Shown: in pieces, positions 46,335 to 57,049 of the stretch
Layout: each line of letters begins with the position of its first letter
Numbering within the stretch: the first letter of the stretch is position 1
Source: Pararge aegeria
Lineage: Eukaryota; Arthropoda; Insecta; Lepidoptera; Nymphalidae
Reading direction: 5' to 3'
Assembly (NCBI RefSeq): GCF_905163445.1
Contig: NC_053202.1
Span: forward strand, 558,001-622,000
Length of the DNA: 64,000 nucleotides
Notes under the pieces: generated by a model
Seen by the model: the letters and a program-made list of their open reading frames with translations, nothing else
Told to the model about the DNA's origin: nothing
The model's database searches: none
Position numbers and translations under genes: made by a program

Positions 46335-46600
46335 GTTAAAAATATCTTTATTCAAGTAGGCCCATAGGTGGCACTTTTGATGCGTACGTTACATGAGAAT
46401 TACACGGTAGCGATGGCGTTAGCCATATGGTTATCTTCCGTCGCCGCAGCATGCACAGTTTTGTCTTCAGCATATCAACGTTTACGAATATTCGTAAACT
46501 TAAAATTAAAGCTACCAGGGTTCCAAACTCGTCCTGGCCTAAGAAGAAGCTCACAGCAAACTAAGCCGGGTGTTTTTTTTTTCTATCACTATCTCACATT
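46335..46600 (-). repeat. LT-B LINE 3' tail, reversed
   Basis: It starts aaatatctttattcaagtag and ends aactaagccgggtgt. It contains an extra segment (ccgtcgccgcagcatgcaca) absent from other copies here. Confidence 0.75.
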
Positions 46601-46844
46601 GTCATATAAAATTATTAGAAGGGCAACCTGGTTAGAACAATAATTCACACCCAAGCTTTTTATCGATTACGTTGTCCTTTATACTAATGTAATGGGTCGA
46701 TATGCTGAAGAAAAACTGTGGATGCTGCGGCGTCGGAAGAGAACTTGGGTTAGAAAGCAGTCTGGAAGATCTGCGTGGTTTGTATGTATATATTTACAGT
46801 AGTAATTGTGACAAAAAGTGACAGACCGATGGTCAGTGAAAATC

Positions 46845-46900
46845 CATCGCCTATAAACAAAGCAACACTTCACCGGGCAAACAAGGAACACTTTCTATGG
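46845..46900 (-). repeat. REP-E end fragment
   Basis: It reads catcgcctataaacaaagca then caccgggcaaacaaggaaca. Confidence 0.55.
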
Positions 46901-47004
46901 TTGTATCTATTTTTCCTTTTTTTTCTTAACCATATTTTAATTTAAAAAGTACTCCTAAATTCCTACTAGAATGCAATTCACAATAGTTTATCTAAAACCA
47001 TAGA

Positions 47005-47290
47005 ATTAAAAACATACAGAAACCGTTTACACGAGTAATATTGAAGCATCATAAACCAATCCAATTTAGTAGTGTTTCTTGGTTAGTACCTTCATTCCAT
47101 TTAGCAGTTGACAGTTCTTATTTTACCCCTAATGTTCTTAACGTTTACCATAAAATGGGAACAGCTTGTCAGCTAGCTTCATTCCGCGGGTGAAATGAAA
47201 TGTGTGCGGGGCGTTGTTATTTTTTTTGTACACAATGAACTGCATGCAATAATAGCTGAATGAGGGTTCTGTATGTTCTTGATTCTGTAT
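47005..47290 (+). repeat. Unclassified dispersed repeat, copy 2
   Basis: It is co-linear with 7390-7655. An insertion near 47110-47150 (gcagttgacagttcttattt) is absent from the other copy. Confidence 0.6.
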
Positions 47291-47650
47291 CTAAAACATA
47301 AAGTCATTGCCTCAAAAAAAATTCAACCCTAGCCAAGTTTGTTACGTGAGGGTAGATTTCATTTGAATACCCTACATTTTTAATGAATACTTAAGTAGGT
47401 ATACCTACTTAATTGCCTACCTGCAACTTGGTTGGACCCCTGCTTGGTAAGTTGGTAGGTAAAAAGGCCTCTTTAACTTAACTACAACGTAATCCCTTCA
47501 ATAGGATTTGAATAAAGTATTGACACGACATCGTTGTTCTATTTTAAACCCTGAGTTTAAACCCGTAACAATAGTGGTGCTATGACTTTAACTGCTATTT
47601 TATTGATAGTAGGAAATTAGGAATCCTTTTTTATTAGAAGACGATCAAAT

Positions 47651-47680
47651 ATTGGATAGAACAGGCGTTACTTTGCATTT
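47651..47680 (-). repeat. REP-F end fragment
   Basis: ggatagaacaggcgttactt matches the reversed family end. Confidence 0.45.
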
Positions 47681-47804
47681 TATATTTAAATGAGGCTAAA
47701 AATATTAGTTTTAAGACTTTTTGTAGGACTTCATGAAAACGTATTTCACTTACACAGTCGAATAAATGAAAAACGACGGCTGTAATTTATTTATTTATTT
47801 ACTA

Positions 47805-48045
47805 CTAGCTGTTGCCCGCGACTTCGTCTGCGTTTGATTTTTCAAAAAAAAATCAAAAAATTCAAAATTTTTTGATGTGTCATTCAATTTAGTTGTAGTT
47901 CTAAAAAATGTGTATAGTATTCGGTATCGCTAAGCCTTAAATGAGGGGTTTGGTGAAAAAGTAAGTGGAGTTTACGGGTTCGATGCCTGGCAGGGACAAT
48001 TTGGGAATTTATTATTTCTGAATTTTCTCTGGCCTGTGGGCCTAG
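47805..48045 (+). repeat. TR-G start followed by SINE-3 B-box fragment
   Basis: TR-G begins at ctagctgttgcccgcgactt (47805). The SINE-3 B-box and body (gggttcgatgcctggc, aatttgggaatttattattt) lie at 47975-48045. Confidence 0.65.
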
Positions 48046-48147
48046 CCTGCGTACCTTAAGATAATCATCCCCACCAGTGACTCGGATCTTTTCTATAGAG
48101 ATTGACGAAATAATGGGTTGATATAATACTGTAGTTTATCGCATCCT

Positions 48148-48235
48148 TAAATGACAGGATTTAAACCTGCTACTCTGAGGCAATCGCGGCCTGAGCGATT
48201 TGACCACTTAGCTATGGCTCTCCTACTGCCGATGC
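48148..48235 (-). repeat. tRNA-like sequence, possibly a tRNA pseudogene
   Basis: On the minus strand, tagctaagtggtcaaa and caggtttaaatcctg are spaced like A- and B-boxes. The acceptor stem is not convincing. Confidence 0.35.
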
Positions 48236-48679
48236 TTAAATCAGTATATGCATTTATATCAGTTATAGCAACTGTATCTAGTAGGAAACAATGTAGTTTC
48301 AATCTACTTTAAAAAGGATCATACTAATGATACACTTTCACTTATCAAGATTTCTGTTTCTATTTCTCCAACACTTTATGTACGGAGCGAGGCACTGACT
48401 GTACGGAACCCTACATAATGGTGAGGTACCACAGTAGTCCCAAATCCGCCCAAAATATAAATGTGGGCCGCGGCGCAGCTGGCGAAAAAGTTTTTTTTAT
48501 ATCCATTATAAATCCTTATTGGCGGAAATGCTCAGGGAAAAGTTTCAGCGGCGAATTATTTATAAATTGTTTCGGTTATAAATTCCGCGGCGATTCGAAA
48601 AGGACTGCTGAGTTGTATATTAAGTTTGTAGTACGATTTTTTTTATTAACGTTTTAGTAATTTTTAGGGTTCATTTTAT

Positions 48680-48771
48680 CAAATCAATTCAAAAATACTT
48701 TATTGAACACAATACCAAAAGAGAAATAAATAATAAAGATACAAGTAATTTATATTTGTGTAACGAAGGCG
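48680..48771 (-). repeat. LT-H LINE tail, part before the LINE insertion
   Basis: It begins with the reverse complement of an AATAAA-bearing 3' end (aaatactttattgaacac). It matches the copies at 5515-5650, 14545-14660 and 62421-62620. Confidence 0.7.
48746..48771. repeat. Left arm of palindrome and target duplication flanking the truncated LINE
   Basis: taatttatatttgtgtaacg at 48746-48765 is repeated perfectly in inverted orientation at 51314-51333. The direct repeat acgaaggcg follows at 48763-48771. Other LT-H copies (5535, 62490) lack the inverted arm. Confidence 0.9.
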
Positions 48772-51306
48772 TTCTTCTTCTTCTTCTTCTGCTGGCGGCT
48801 CAGGTTCGTCTGATCCCTGGTGTCACGTCGACCGGCTACGATCTATTGTGACGCCGCTGTCTAGATCTCCCAGCAAGCGTTGGTCGCCTTCAGGAAAAGC
48901 AGCACTTTCCTTGCTGGAAGAGATTTAGCATCCACTGGTTGCATTATGTGTTTCCCCAAAAGAGTGCTGCGTTTATGCATCAGCGCGGGACAGGAACAGA
49001 TCAAATGCAGCGGCGTCTCCGCAGCCTCCTTACAGAGTCTACATAGATCTGTATCCTGCAGCTTTAGGTTGAACATGTGTCTGTTAAGTCCACAGTGCCC
49101 CGTAAGCGCTCGCACTAGTATGCATAGGTTTTTTCTGTTGAGTGCTAATGCCTCAGAGGCGGCCCTTTTGTTAAATGGTTTTATTAGCGCTCGAGAATGG
49201 TTCATTCCTTGGAGTTGTCTCCAGCGAATAAGTGTGTGGTAATTACAATAGGTTTGAAGGGTGAGTTGCGCCAAGCTTTTGGGTATTCCGCAGACCGGCT
49301 CAGGGCCAATCTGCTTCTCCAAAGCGCCTGACTTTGCAAGCTCATCGGCCATTTCGTTACCGATGATCCCCTTATGGCCAGGAACCCAGCGTAGAATGAC
49401 CCTGTTTATTATCGCCAGAGTATTCAGTAATTGTCTGCAGTTTTCTACCAGTTTTGAGTTTAGAACCTCAGAAGATAGAGCAGAAAGTGCAGCCTGACTA
49501 TCCGAATGGATATAAATAGTTTTGTTTTTGTAGTTCTTTAGCAGACAGGTTTCCGCACATTCAATTATTGCGAAGACCTCTGCTTGGAATATGGAGGCGT
49601 AGACACCCAGGTTACGTTGGAGCCCTACCCTGGTGGTCTCTTCAAATATTCCACATCCTACGTTACTACCCGACTTGGAGCCATCTGTGTACCACTTAAG
49701 GCTCCCCGGTTTCCAGGTGATCCGGTTTTCAAGCCAGTCAATACGGTTTGGAATTTCCACAGTATATTGCCTGAGGAAATTAAGTTTTGGAGTTGTTGAG
49801 TCTGTTGGCATCCCCAAAACAGGTATCTCAAGAACTGAGTTATGAAGATGCCTCAGTTCTCGTGAGATCCAGTTTACCACACCCTGGCTTGTTAGCCTGT
49901 ACATGCAAGCCTTCGCCTCCTTCCTAACATGTAGGTGAAGAGGAGGGAGATTCAGCAAAGCATCCAGAGCAGCCCCAGGGGTGGTGCTCATCGCTCCTGT
50001 TATGAGTAAGCAGGCTGAGCGTTGTAGACTGCTTAGCTTGTTCTGGGTTCTTACCTGCATCGTCTTACTACTCCAAACCACGGATGCGTAAGACACAATA
50101 GGTCTCACAATGGCTGTGTAGAGCCAGAAGGTTATCTTGGGTTTCATACCCCATCTGTTCCCCGCCAGCCGACCGCAGATCCCCAGTGCAGATTTTGCTT
50201 TTTTAAGTACGCCATCTATGTGGGAGTTCCAGGTCATTTTCCTGTCAAGTGCAACTCCCAGGTATTTGACCTCTTCCGAGAATGGGATACTTATGTTGTT
50301 CAGCTTGGGTGGCTTAAGATTGTCAATCTTAAGCTTCCTAGTGAACGGTATTATTACAGTTTTGTCAGCATTAACTGTAAGTTCGTTCTCTATACACCAT
50401 TTTTCAATAGTGTTGAGTGCTCTTTGCATGCGATGGGAGAGGGTGTCCTGACATGCTCCTCGCACAATGACCACCAAGTCATCAGCGTATCCTTGGACAT
50501 CAAAGTGCAAGTTAGCCATCTTGTGCAATAAATTGTCCACCGCAAGGGTCCAAAGCAGGGGCGAGAGAACCCCGCCCTGCGGACATCCCCTGGTGGTGAG
50601 CACCTCAACCGAGAAACCGTTTAGTTCGATTTTTACATTCCGGTTGGAGAGCATCGCCTCTACCCACCTGATGGTTGTATGATCAGCCTGCTTATTGGCA
50701 AGACCGCCCACCAGTGTGCGTATCGGGGTGTTGTCAAATGCTCCCTCAATGTCCAGAAAAGCAGAGAGTGCGATCTCCTTATCCTCCAGCGCTTTTTCAA
50801 CCTTGTCAACAAGGCTGAGCAGAGCAGTTTCAGTGGACCTGCCCTTGCAATATGCGTGCTGGGTAGCGTGGATGGGTCTCTCAATGAGAAACGCATCTCT
50901 GATATACCTATCAAGCACTTTCTCCATCGTTTTTAGTAAGAACGAGGATAGACTTATGGGTCTAAAGGATTTCGGCAGTGCGTAATCCTTTTTCCCCGTT
51001 TTAGGTATAAAGATGACCTTAACTTTGGTCCATTGTTCCGGTATAAGTCCCCAGGCGTAGCTTGCCCTGAAGATTTTTACCAGATGCGGAACTAACAACT
51101 GGGCTCCCTTTTGTAAAAGAAGGGGAGTAATGCCGTCAGTTCCACATACTTTATTCGGGTTAAAAGAGCTTATGGCCCACCTCACAGTGCCAGGTCTGAA
51201 GACGATGGATGCCCTTCTCCAATCCTCAACTTTTGGATGGCCGAGAGAGCATGCCATAGTACTTCGAGCGTACCCGATTTTCGCTCCTGGAAAGTGAGTT
51301 GTGGCT
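48772..51306 (-). mobile_element. 5'-truncated I/LOA/R1-type LINE with (GAA)n tail
   Basis: The element ends in a (GAA)n run (48772-48789 on this strand) and starts abruptly inside its ORF. A direct duplication acgaaggcg borders it (48763-48771 and 51307-51315). The host sequence on both sides is an LT-H tail. Truncation has removed any ORF1 and the endonuclease. A 20-bp inverted repeat flanks the insertion (see findings). Confidence 0.85.
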
Positions 51307-51323
51307 ACGAAGGCGTTACACAA
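48861..51323 (-). CDS. LINE ORF2 fragment: reverse transcriptase, RNase H, CCHC finger
   Basis: The frame is open for 820 codons, but its first ~6 residues come from flanking DNA and its first codon is TTG; the element part begins near 51306. Reverse transcriptase occupies ~45-330: KSFRPISLSSFLLKTMEKV (118-136), FLDIEGAFD with D191, RGCPQGGVLSP and GYADD at 278-282. RNase H occupies ~540-665 with the four expected acidic positions: YTDGS (D547), QAEVFAI (E582), HSDSQAAL (D608) and EMADELAK (D660). A C-x2-C...H-x4-C finger lies at 761-778 (CRLC...HLICSC). The RT-RNase H-CCHC order is that of I, LOA and related clades; I cannot separate these by eye. No stop or frameshift interrupts it, so the copy is fairly recent, but without its endonuclease it cannot move on its own. 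Confidence 0.9.
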   Translation of the reverse strand: MCNAFVATTHFPGAKIGYARSTMACSLGHPKVEDWRRASIVFRPGTVRWAISSFNPNKVCGTDGITPLLLQKGAQLLVPHLVKIFRASYAWGLIPEQWTKVKVIFIPKTGKKDYALPKSFRPISLSSFLLKTMEKVLDRYIRDAFLIERPIHATQHAYCKGRSTETALLSLVDKVEKALEDKEIALSAFLDIEGAFDNTPIRTLVGGLANKQADHTTIRWVEAMLSNRNVKIELNGFSVEVLTTRGCPQGGVLSPLLWTLAVDNLLHKMANLHFDVQGYADDLVVIVRGACQDTLSHRMQRALNTIEKWCIENELTVNADKTVIIPFTRKLKIDNLKPPKLNNISIPFSEEVKYLGVALDRKMTWNSHIDGVLKKAKSALGICGRLAGNRWGMKPKITFWLYTAIVRPIVSYASVVWSSKTMQVRTQNKLSSLQRSACLLITGAMSTTPGAALDALLNLPPLHLHVRKEAKACMYRLTSQGVVNWISRELRHLHNSVLEIPVLGMPTDSTTPKLNFLRQYTVEIPNRIDWLENRITWKPGSLKWYTDGSKSGSNVGCGIFEETTRVGLQRNLGVYASIFQAEVFAIIECAETCLLKNYKNKTIYIHSDSQAALSALSSEVLNSKLVENCRQLLNTLAIINRVILRWVPGHKGIIGNEMADELAKSGALEKQIGPEPVCGIPKSLAQLTLQTYCNYHTLIRWRQLQGMNHSRALIKPFNKRAASEALALNRKNLCILVRALTGHCGLNRHMFNLKLQDTDLCRLCKEAAETPLHLICSCPALMHKRSTLLGKHIMQPVDAKSLPARKVLLFLKATNACWEI

Positions 51324-51440
51324 ATATAAATTACCTTATCACTCATAGTGATTCCTTCCAGGCAACCATTATGAGGAATTGTGATATGTGAATGAATTGT
51401 TTTAGCTGCTCAAAGTATTCATACACACATATTCGGTTTA
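51307..51440 (-). repeat. Right target duplication, inverted arm, and rest of host LT-H tail
   Basis: acgaaggcg (51307-51315) overlaps the inverted 20-bp arm (51314-51333). After it the host LT-H sequence resumes (ccttatcac, attccttccaggca), continuing the repeat that ends at 48771 on the other side of the LINE. Confidence 0.8.
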
Positions 51441-51774
51441 AAAATATTTTCACAAAAAACAAACTGTTCATTTAATATTAATCTACGCACACTTCTACAC
51501 ACACGTACGTACATTTAATTAAAATTGAATATTAAAAAGCCCCTATTAACAAGAACTTTGAAAATTCATAAAATTGGTGAAAGAAAATTAAAACGCCCTT
51601 CCCCTATAGATAATCACCCTGAAGTGCCTTACACCGTAATGACCGTAATCTTGATTGATTACTTCTGAATTATTATTTTAGTAATGCCTACATAAATCGT
51701 ACTTAAATTTTTTTAGATAAGTATTATTGACTAATTAAATAAACTAAATAATTAGCAACTTTTTCAAGAGGAAT

Positions 51775-51920
51775 TGGCCGTGGCTAGTTACCACCTTACC
51801 GACAAAGACGTGCCGCCAAGCGATTTAGCGTTCCGGTTCGATTTCGCGAAGAAACCGATTAGGAGTGCGGGTTCAATAGAACTGCCATACCTAACAGCTA
51901 AGTATTGCAGTCAATTGCTT
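51775..51920 (+). repeat. SINE-3 body
   Basis: It runs from ggccgtggctagttaccacc to aactgccatacctaac. Confidence 0.7.
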
Positions 51921-52674
51921 CTTATCAGACCCATAATTTGTCACTATGTTTCAAGGACACAGAGTCGTGTCAAAAGATGTGTCACTGATCAAAGAATTTT
52001 AGTATACTGTTCTGTAGATTGATTTACTCACAGTAGGCTAAGTTTAAAATATTAGGGAAATATTTTATTACTATAAATTATTATTTAATTCACCGGTTTT
52101 GTCTTATTAATTGATTACGAATGTCACGCTTGTACAAATTACTTTAAAATATAAAAGTATAACTAAAATCATATAAAATCACAATTTATGTCACTGTTGA
52201 CCAAAAAAGTTGCATAGCGTCATCGATTTAATATGTTAATATTGTGTTCACTGGTCTTAGGGGTTAAGGCAAAGGTGTCAGCTCTGCCAAAAGAGTCCTT
52301 GAAGACTATTGAGGGAACGTCATCGCGTAAACGCGTGAGATTCAGATCTTGGTTTTGAGAATGGGACTGTTGCGATAGTTAAAATGAGGTTGCTACGTAT
52401 ACGTACGTCATACACGTCTAGTCGATGGTTCATTATCAAATACTTTAACCTCAGAGTAAATTTTATGGTACTTAGTTTAAGGCTCAAGTTTGTATTATAT
52501 ATCTACAGCCAGCACTCCTAGCGAAAATTTTATAAAACAAGAATCGGTACTTACGATATGTATCTAATACTTTACAACCAAACGAAGAACATCAGGTTCC
52601 CTTAATTGAATTATTCAGAAAATGTATTGTACCCCCAGTTGATGATTTATTTATGGTAATTTATCTTATTCCAG
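51921..52674 (+). other. Intron upstream of the complexin exon
   Basis: AT-rich; no repeat or reading frame was recognised. The acceptor lies at its right end. Confidence 0.5.
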
Positions 52675-52756
52675 ATTAACAAGTAGAAGCCCGTATACAA
52701 GATGGCGGCGTTCGTAGCCAAGCAAATGGTCGGGAACAAACTAAGCGCCGTTAAAG
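52675..52756 (+). CDS. cpx: Complexin, first coding exon (partial gene)
   Basis: The coding part is 52702-52756. It reads MAAFVAKQMVGNKLSAVK and then the first base of a glycine codon, which matches the conserved N-terminus of insect complexins. Complexin is a small cytosolic SNARE-binding protein that clamps and promotes synaptic vesicle fusion. A pyrimidine-rich acceptor (tatcttattccag) ends at 52674, so about 27 bases of 5' UTR precede the ATG; the donor is AAAG|GTAAGC at 52757, giving a phase-1 intron. The next exon of the family, which carries the acidic linker and the Glu/Lys/Arg-rich SNARE-binding helix, was searched for by eye downstream to 64000 and not found, so the intron probably exceeds 11 kb. 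Upstream non-coding exons must also exist. The identification rests on only 18 residues, but they are distinctive and the splice sites fit. Confidence 0.85.
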
Positions 52757-53239
52757 GTAAGCTTTAGAACTTTAATCCTTGCATTTATATTCAAAGAGGT
52801 AATATACTTTTCATACTTTAAAACATGTGTTTGACACTGGAAGATAAACTAATATTTCCAATAAGTATATTATGTTATTGATTATAAAGGCTGTACATAT
52901 GTGTTTTCTATTTAAAAAATCCTTTCTATGAAAATGAACATTTACACTGTACAAGTAGGTACTATACGGTACGGTACAGTATAAATAAAAAAACGTTAAC
53001 CGAGTAACGTTATACACCTTGACGTTAGCGGGTAAATTCATTTTAGGAAAAACTCCAGCGGGTTAAGTGCAAGATGTAAAATTGCGTTCCTATCGACTTC
53101 ACAAGCGAATGTTGATCTGCAGTTGTTTTATATATTTTTATAAAATCTTCTTTATTTCGTGGTGGTTTATCCGCATAAATAAATATCAGCATCTGAATGC
53201 CTTTTATATTCTACCTTCTCGGGCTTGCAAATTGAGGAA

Positions 53240-54350
53240 ATGTATCTCAAGCTTTTATTTTGGTTAATACTCCGGGACACTCCTGTACCTCGGGAAAGAG
53301 TGGAGGCTATATCAGGCTTGCTGGCTAAAACCCAACGCTGGTGTTCCAACTCATCGTCTAATGACCCCCGTGTACCCCCGTGTACACCGGCTCGACTAGC
53401 ATGGTCAGGAGGCAATTATCTCCCCGGGGAAGGATAAAAATATATCTTCTCCCACAGCTTTATCAGCTCTCAGAACATTGGCGCACAATTGGAAATAATA
53501 TCCAAATAATATATGTGTAACTAGCTGTTGCCCGCGACTTCGTCCGCTTTTGTTTCTGTTTTTCGAAAGACACGTGCCTCATAAATGTGGCAGCACTTTA
53601 TGTATTTAGAATAGCTAAGCCTGTTGCAAAATCGTCAAACACTTTCGTCCCCTCTCCCGAGAGAACTGAGCTTAATTTTGAGATAAAAAGATTCCTATAT
53701 TACTTCTAATACCTTCAGGAATATGTGTACAAAGTTTCGTGATGATCGGTTTAGTAGTTTTTGCATGAAAGCGTAACAAACAAACTTACATTCACATTTA
53801 TAATATTAGTAGGGATAAGTGAAATTCTCCTATTTGATGCTCCCATACTTTAGCAGGTGGACGCGTTATTTATATCCCCTGTTAGAGGATATAATTTTTA
53901 TCTCCTACCTGTGCTAACCCTGCTGAAGGCGCCCCGCCTTCAGCGGAAGACCCTCTTCCAGTGCCACTACAAATCCGACAAAACTGGGTGCGCTCTCCAA
54001 CGCGGGCCTATTATCATAAATATTTACCTGCATCCCTCGCTTTGAGAGCATCACTAAGGGAGAAGGCTAGGGACAAGATATAAACATACGCCTGCCCTGT
54101 GTCGATTCCCCGTCGACACGGATCTTTGAAAAGTTCACATCTTGCTCTCTTAACCACTCCGCTGCGACGTTCTCCGACATCACCCATTCGCAGGGGACTG
54201 ATAGTTCCCAAGACTTCGCTGCCTGTCATACTTTCACTCGGCTGGCTGATAGAAATCTTGCTCCCCGACTGCCATGAGAACCTCGAAAAGCTTCGCCTAA
54301 CTTGAACTGCTCGCCGACCGGATAAGACTGAAGGAAGTCCGTAATCCTAA
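53240..54350 (+). repeat. Unclassified repeat split by a TR-G insertion
   Basis: The flanks 53240-53515 (ctccccggggaaggataaaa) and 53830-54350 (cccctgttagaggatataat) share a GC-rich, non-coding style and appear to be halves of one element. It includes gcgccccgccttcagcggaa. The TR-G copy lies between them. Confidence 0.4.
53517..53816 (+). repeat. TR-G, complete copy
   Basis: It runs from the start gctgttgcccgcgacttcgt through aaagtttcgtgatgatcggt to the end tttataatattagtagggat. Confidence 0.75.
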
Positions 54351-54516
54351 CCTAAACATACCACAATTTGTGATGAAAAAGTTGCCAGTATTTGAAAGAA
54401 GAGTTGTCAAAATTTACTTTACGTAGGTATCTGATGCATTTTATGGTGCTTCCCAGTAATTGCTGGGTCAGAAACCTGTAGAGTTACGAAATATTTGTTA
54501 AACGAAAACCAAGGAG

Positions 54517-54998
54517 GATTAAGCTTAATTTGCTATACTCCGCGAAGTATGGTGTAATTTATGATTTCTTGAATCCTTATACTCCACACCAAACAGATCT
54601 TCGGCAATGTACCCTCCTCTCACGTTTCGCTGCGAAACCGGAGCATTCTCAGGAGATATATATCTTATATCTTTATAAGAGCAACTCTAGTATATATACA
54701 TATAATTGGAATCTCGGAATCGGCTCCAACGATTTTCATGAAATTTAGTATACAGGGGGTTTCGGGGGCGATAAATCTATCTAGCTAGGATTCATTTTTA
54801 GAAAATGTCATTTTATTTGTATTTTCCGGTAATAACCGATTTGGTGCAGACCAAGTTGCACCAAATCGGTTAATTAATTTAATTAATTTTTAGTTAATAG
54901 TTGCTTAATTTGCTATGTTTAAGAATTTGAATAAATTTAAGCTTAATTTTCATAATATATCATGGATTTCCGCAAAGTAACGCCTGCTTCTATCCAAT
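54517..54998. mobile_element. REP-F insertion with 10-bp target duplication
   Basis: aaccaaggag occurs at 54507-54516 and 54999-55008. Inside, REP-F sequence is present in minus orientation at the left (ttaagcttaatttgctatac) and plus orientation at the right (ttcataatatatcatgg to cttctatccaat). A distinct central segment holds a 16-bp perfect hairpin (54833-54848 with 54857-54872). The class is unknown. Confidence 0.7.
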
Positions 54999-55457
54999 AA
55001 CCAAGGAGAATACAATAAAATTAATGAGAAAATGTATTTCATGCGCAATTAGATTTTAATGACATAGTAACTTGCTATTTTTAGCAACAAAAAAAAAAGA
55101 GAAGCAACGTAGGTATCCATTTTATAGTAAGAAAGAAAGATCACAATAAATAGCGAAGTGTCGTTATTGGGCAAATAACTCCGGGACACGTTCCCGCGCT
55201 CGTTACCGATGATCTTTTGCCTGAATTGAATAACGGGGATTTCGCTACATCTGCCGCGGCGCTGAATTAATAAATAACAGATATTGGCGTTATATTATTT
55301 GATATTTCTAGAATATTATCATAAACTGCCTCGATGCTTTCATGGTTGGTTTCGTGGAATCGTTGAGGCTTTTCTCTGATGTAGTTAATTCTCCTGCTTC
55401 TAAGAAATTAGTCTCTCCTCCTTAATGGCTGGATAGTAAGGTAATACTAAGAAATGT

Positions 55458-55645
55458 TAAGCGTTGATAGCCTAGTGGTTAGAACTTCGGCCTCCCTTTC
55501 GGGGTGACCGAGTGCGATCCCCGGCACGCACCTTTTTCAGTTTTTAGGAGCTATGCATTCGGCCAGCATAGTGGACTATGGCCTAAGCCCCCCTGATTCT
55601 GAGGAGAGATCCTGAAGTGGGCTGACAACGAGTTGATCATGGTGA
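55458..55645 (+). repeat. SINE-1 with internal deletion
   Basis: The head is well preserved (agcctagtggttagaact, B-box gtgcgatccccggcacgc). The body jumps to the tail (ggccagcatagtggactatg). Confidence 0.75.
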
Positions 55646-55880
55646 ATAGTCGCAAAGACAACGTGTGAAGACTTATCCCTAGAATCCTCTATAAGAGTCG
55701 TCTTTTAAAGATTAGGTACATGAAATGTTAGTGATGATACCTGAGACCGACGGGTTCGTATTGTGTTTCGCAAAGTACGGGGGTAGTTAATGCCAATTTC
55801 ACAGCTCCCGGCTGGTACTCAAGACTTGATAGGACAACCCAATTCTTAACAATTCTTCGGCGCTACCCGGGGAACGACGA

Positions 55881-56015
55881 CAGATTGACGCAGTGGGCAG
55901 GGCACCCTACTTTCTGAGTCTGAGGCACAACTGGGAAATGTTTGTGTAATGAAAATGAATGTTTTTCATTATCTGGGCGTAAATCTATATTTTAAAAGTA
56001 TTTATATATATATTC
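55881..56015 (+). repeat. SINE-2 with B-box deletion
   Basis: Head cagattgacgcagtgggcag is joined to tgggaaatgtttgtgtaatg. Confidence 0.7.
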
Positions 56016-56577
56016 ACTAGCGGACCCGCGTGACTTCGTCCGCGAATGAATCGACTTAAAAAAATTGTCGTTTGTTGTCGCGGACTGTTTTATAGAACTT
56101 CAAAGAAACAACAATTCCGACGATTCCGATATACTTACTACATACTTCCGTCGTTTGGCGTAACGTTTACTGTTCACGCATCGCATCAGAATCTCTCAAC
56201 CAGGATATTTATAGCCATAATTTTTAATACAAATCCAAAAAAAAACAGCATTTTCTGAGATTAGTGCGTTCGACCAAACAAAATTTAAATGCTTTATAAT
56301 ATTTCAATTATGCCTATCCAAAAAACCACGTCAATCTAAAACTCCGTTGTGCAGATTTTGAAAGACAAATGCGGAAAAAATAGCGATGCTATCTTGTAGA
56401 AGCTGTTTACTTTTCCAGACTATATTGTAGGTATCTTTGCCAAATTTTAGCCAAATCGGTTCATTCGCTGTGGCGTTAAAGCGTAACAAACATCCATCGA
56501 CCTATCCATCCATACATATATCCATCCATCCATACATCTTTTCTAACAAACTTTCGCATTTATAATATTAGTAGGTG
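56016..56577 (+). repeat. TR-G, long copy
   Basis: It runs from agcggacccgcgtgacttcg to gcatttataatattagtagg. Near its end is a (catc)n microsatellite (about 56497-56535). Confidence 0.65.
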
Positions 56578-56769
56578 CGATCGTTGTCCCATATGCCTTG
56601 CGACTTGCTGTTATATGTGAAGAATTAAGTCCTTGATCTCCGACAATATTCATCAGATCTTCATTAAAATTAGACAATACATGCTTGGTAGTATACACTG
56701 TGAAATAAAAAAAGAATTAATGAAATCGGTGCAAATTTAACGGAGATATGAAGTAAAATTGATGAAAGT

Positions 56770-56935
56770 TTCCATCCCATTTCCCGGAGGAAACGTATTG
56801 TTTATCGGGATAAAAAGTATCCTTTATGTTGACCCGGGATATCAGCTATCACTATACCAAATTTTATTAAAATCCGTTCAGTAGTTTTCACGTGATGCCT
56901 GGACAGACAGACAGACAGACAAAAATTAAATAAAA
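56770..56935 (+). repeat. TR-G-like fragment with (gaca)n
   Basis: It reads cgggataaaaagtatccttt, then aatccgttcagtagttttca and a gacagaca microsatellite. Confidence 0.55.
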
Positions 56936-57049
56936 ATCTGTTTTGGCCTCAGTATCGATTATAAAGCATCCCCCGGTCAAAATTTTCAAAATATATTAAA
57001 TGTACAGAAATCTTCTGGTTACAGTTTTATTATACGTATATAAAATCAT

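Noticed and set aside
48772..48790. An independent trinucleotide microsatellite
   Set aside because: The (TTC)n run is the (GAA)n tail of the minus-strand LINE.
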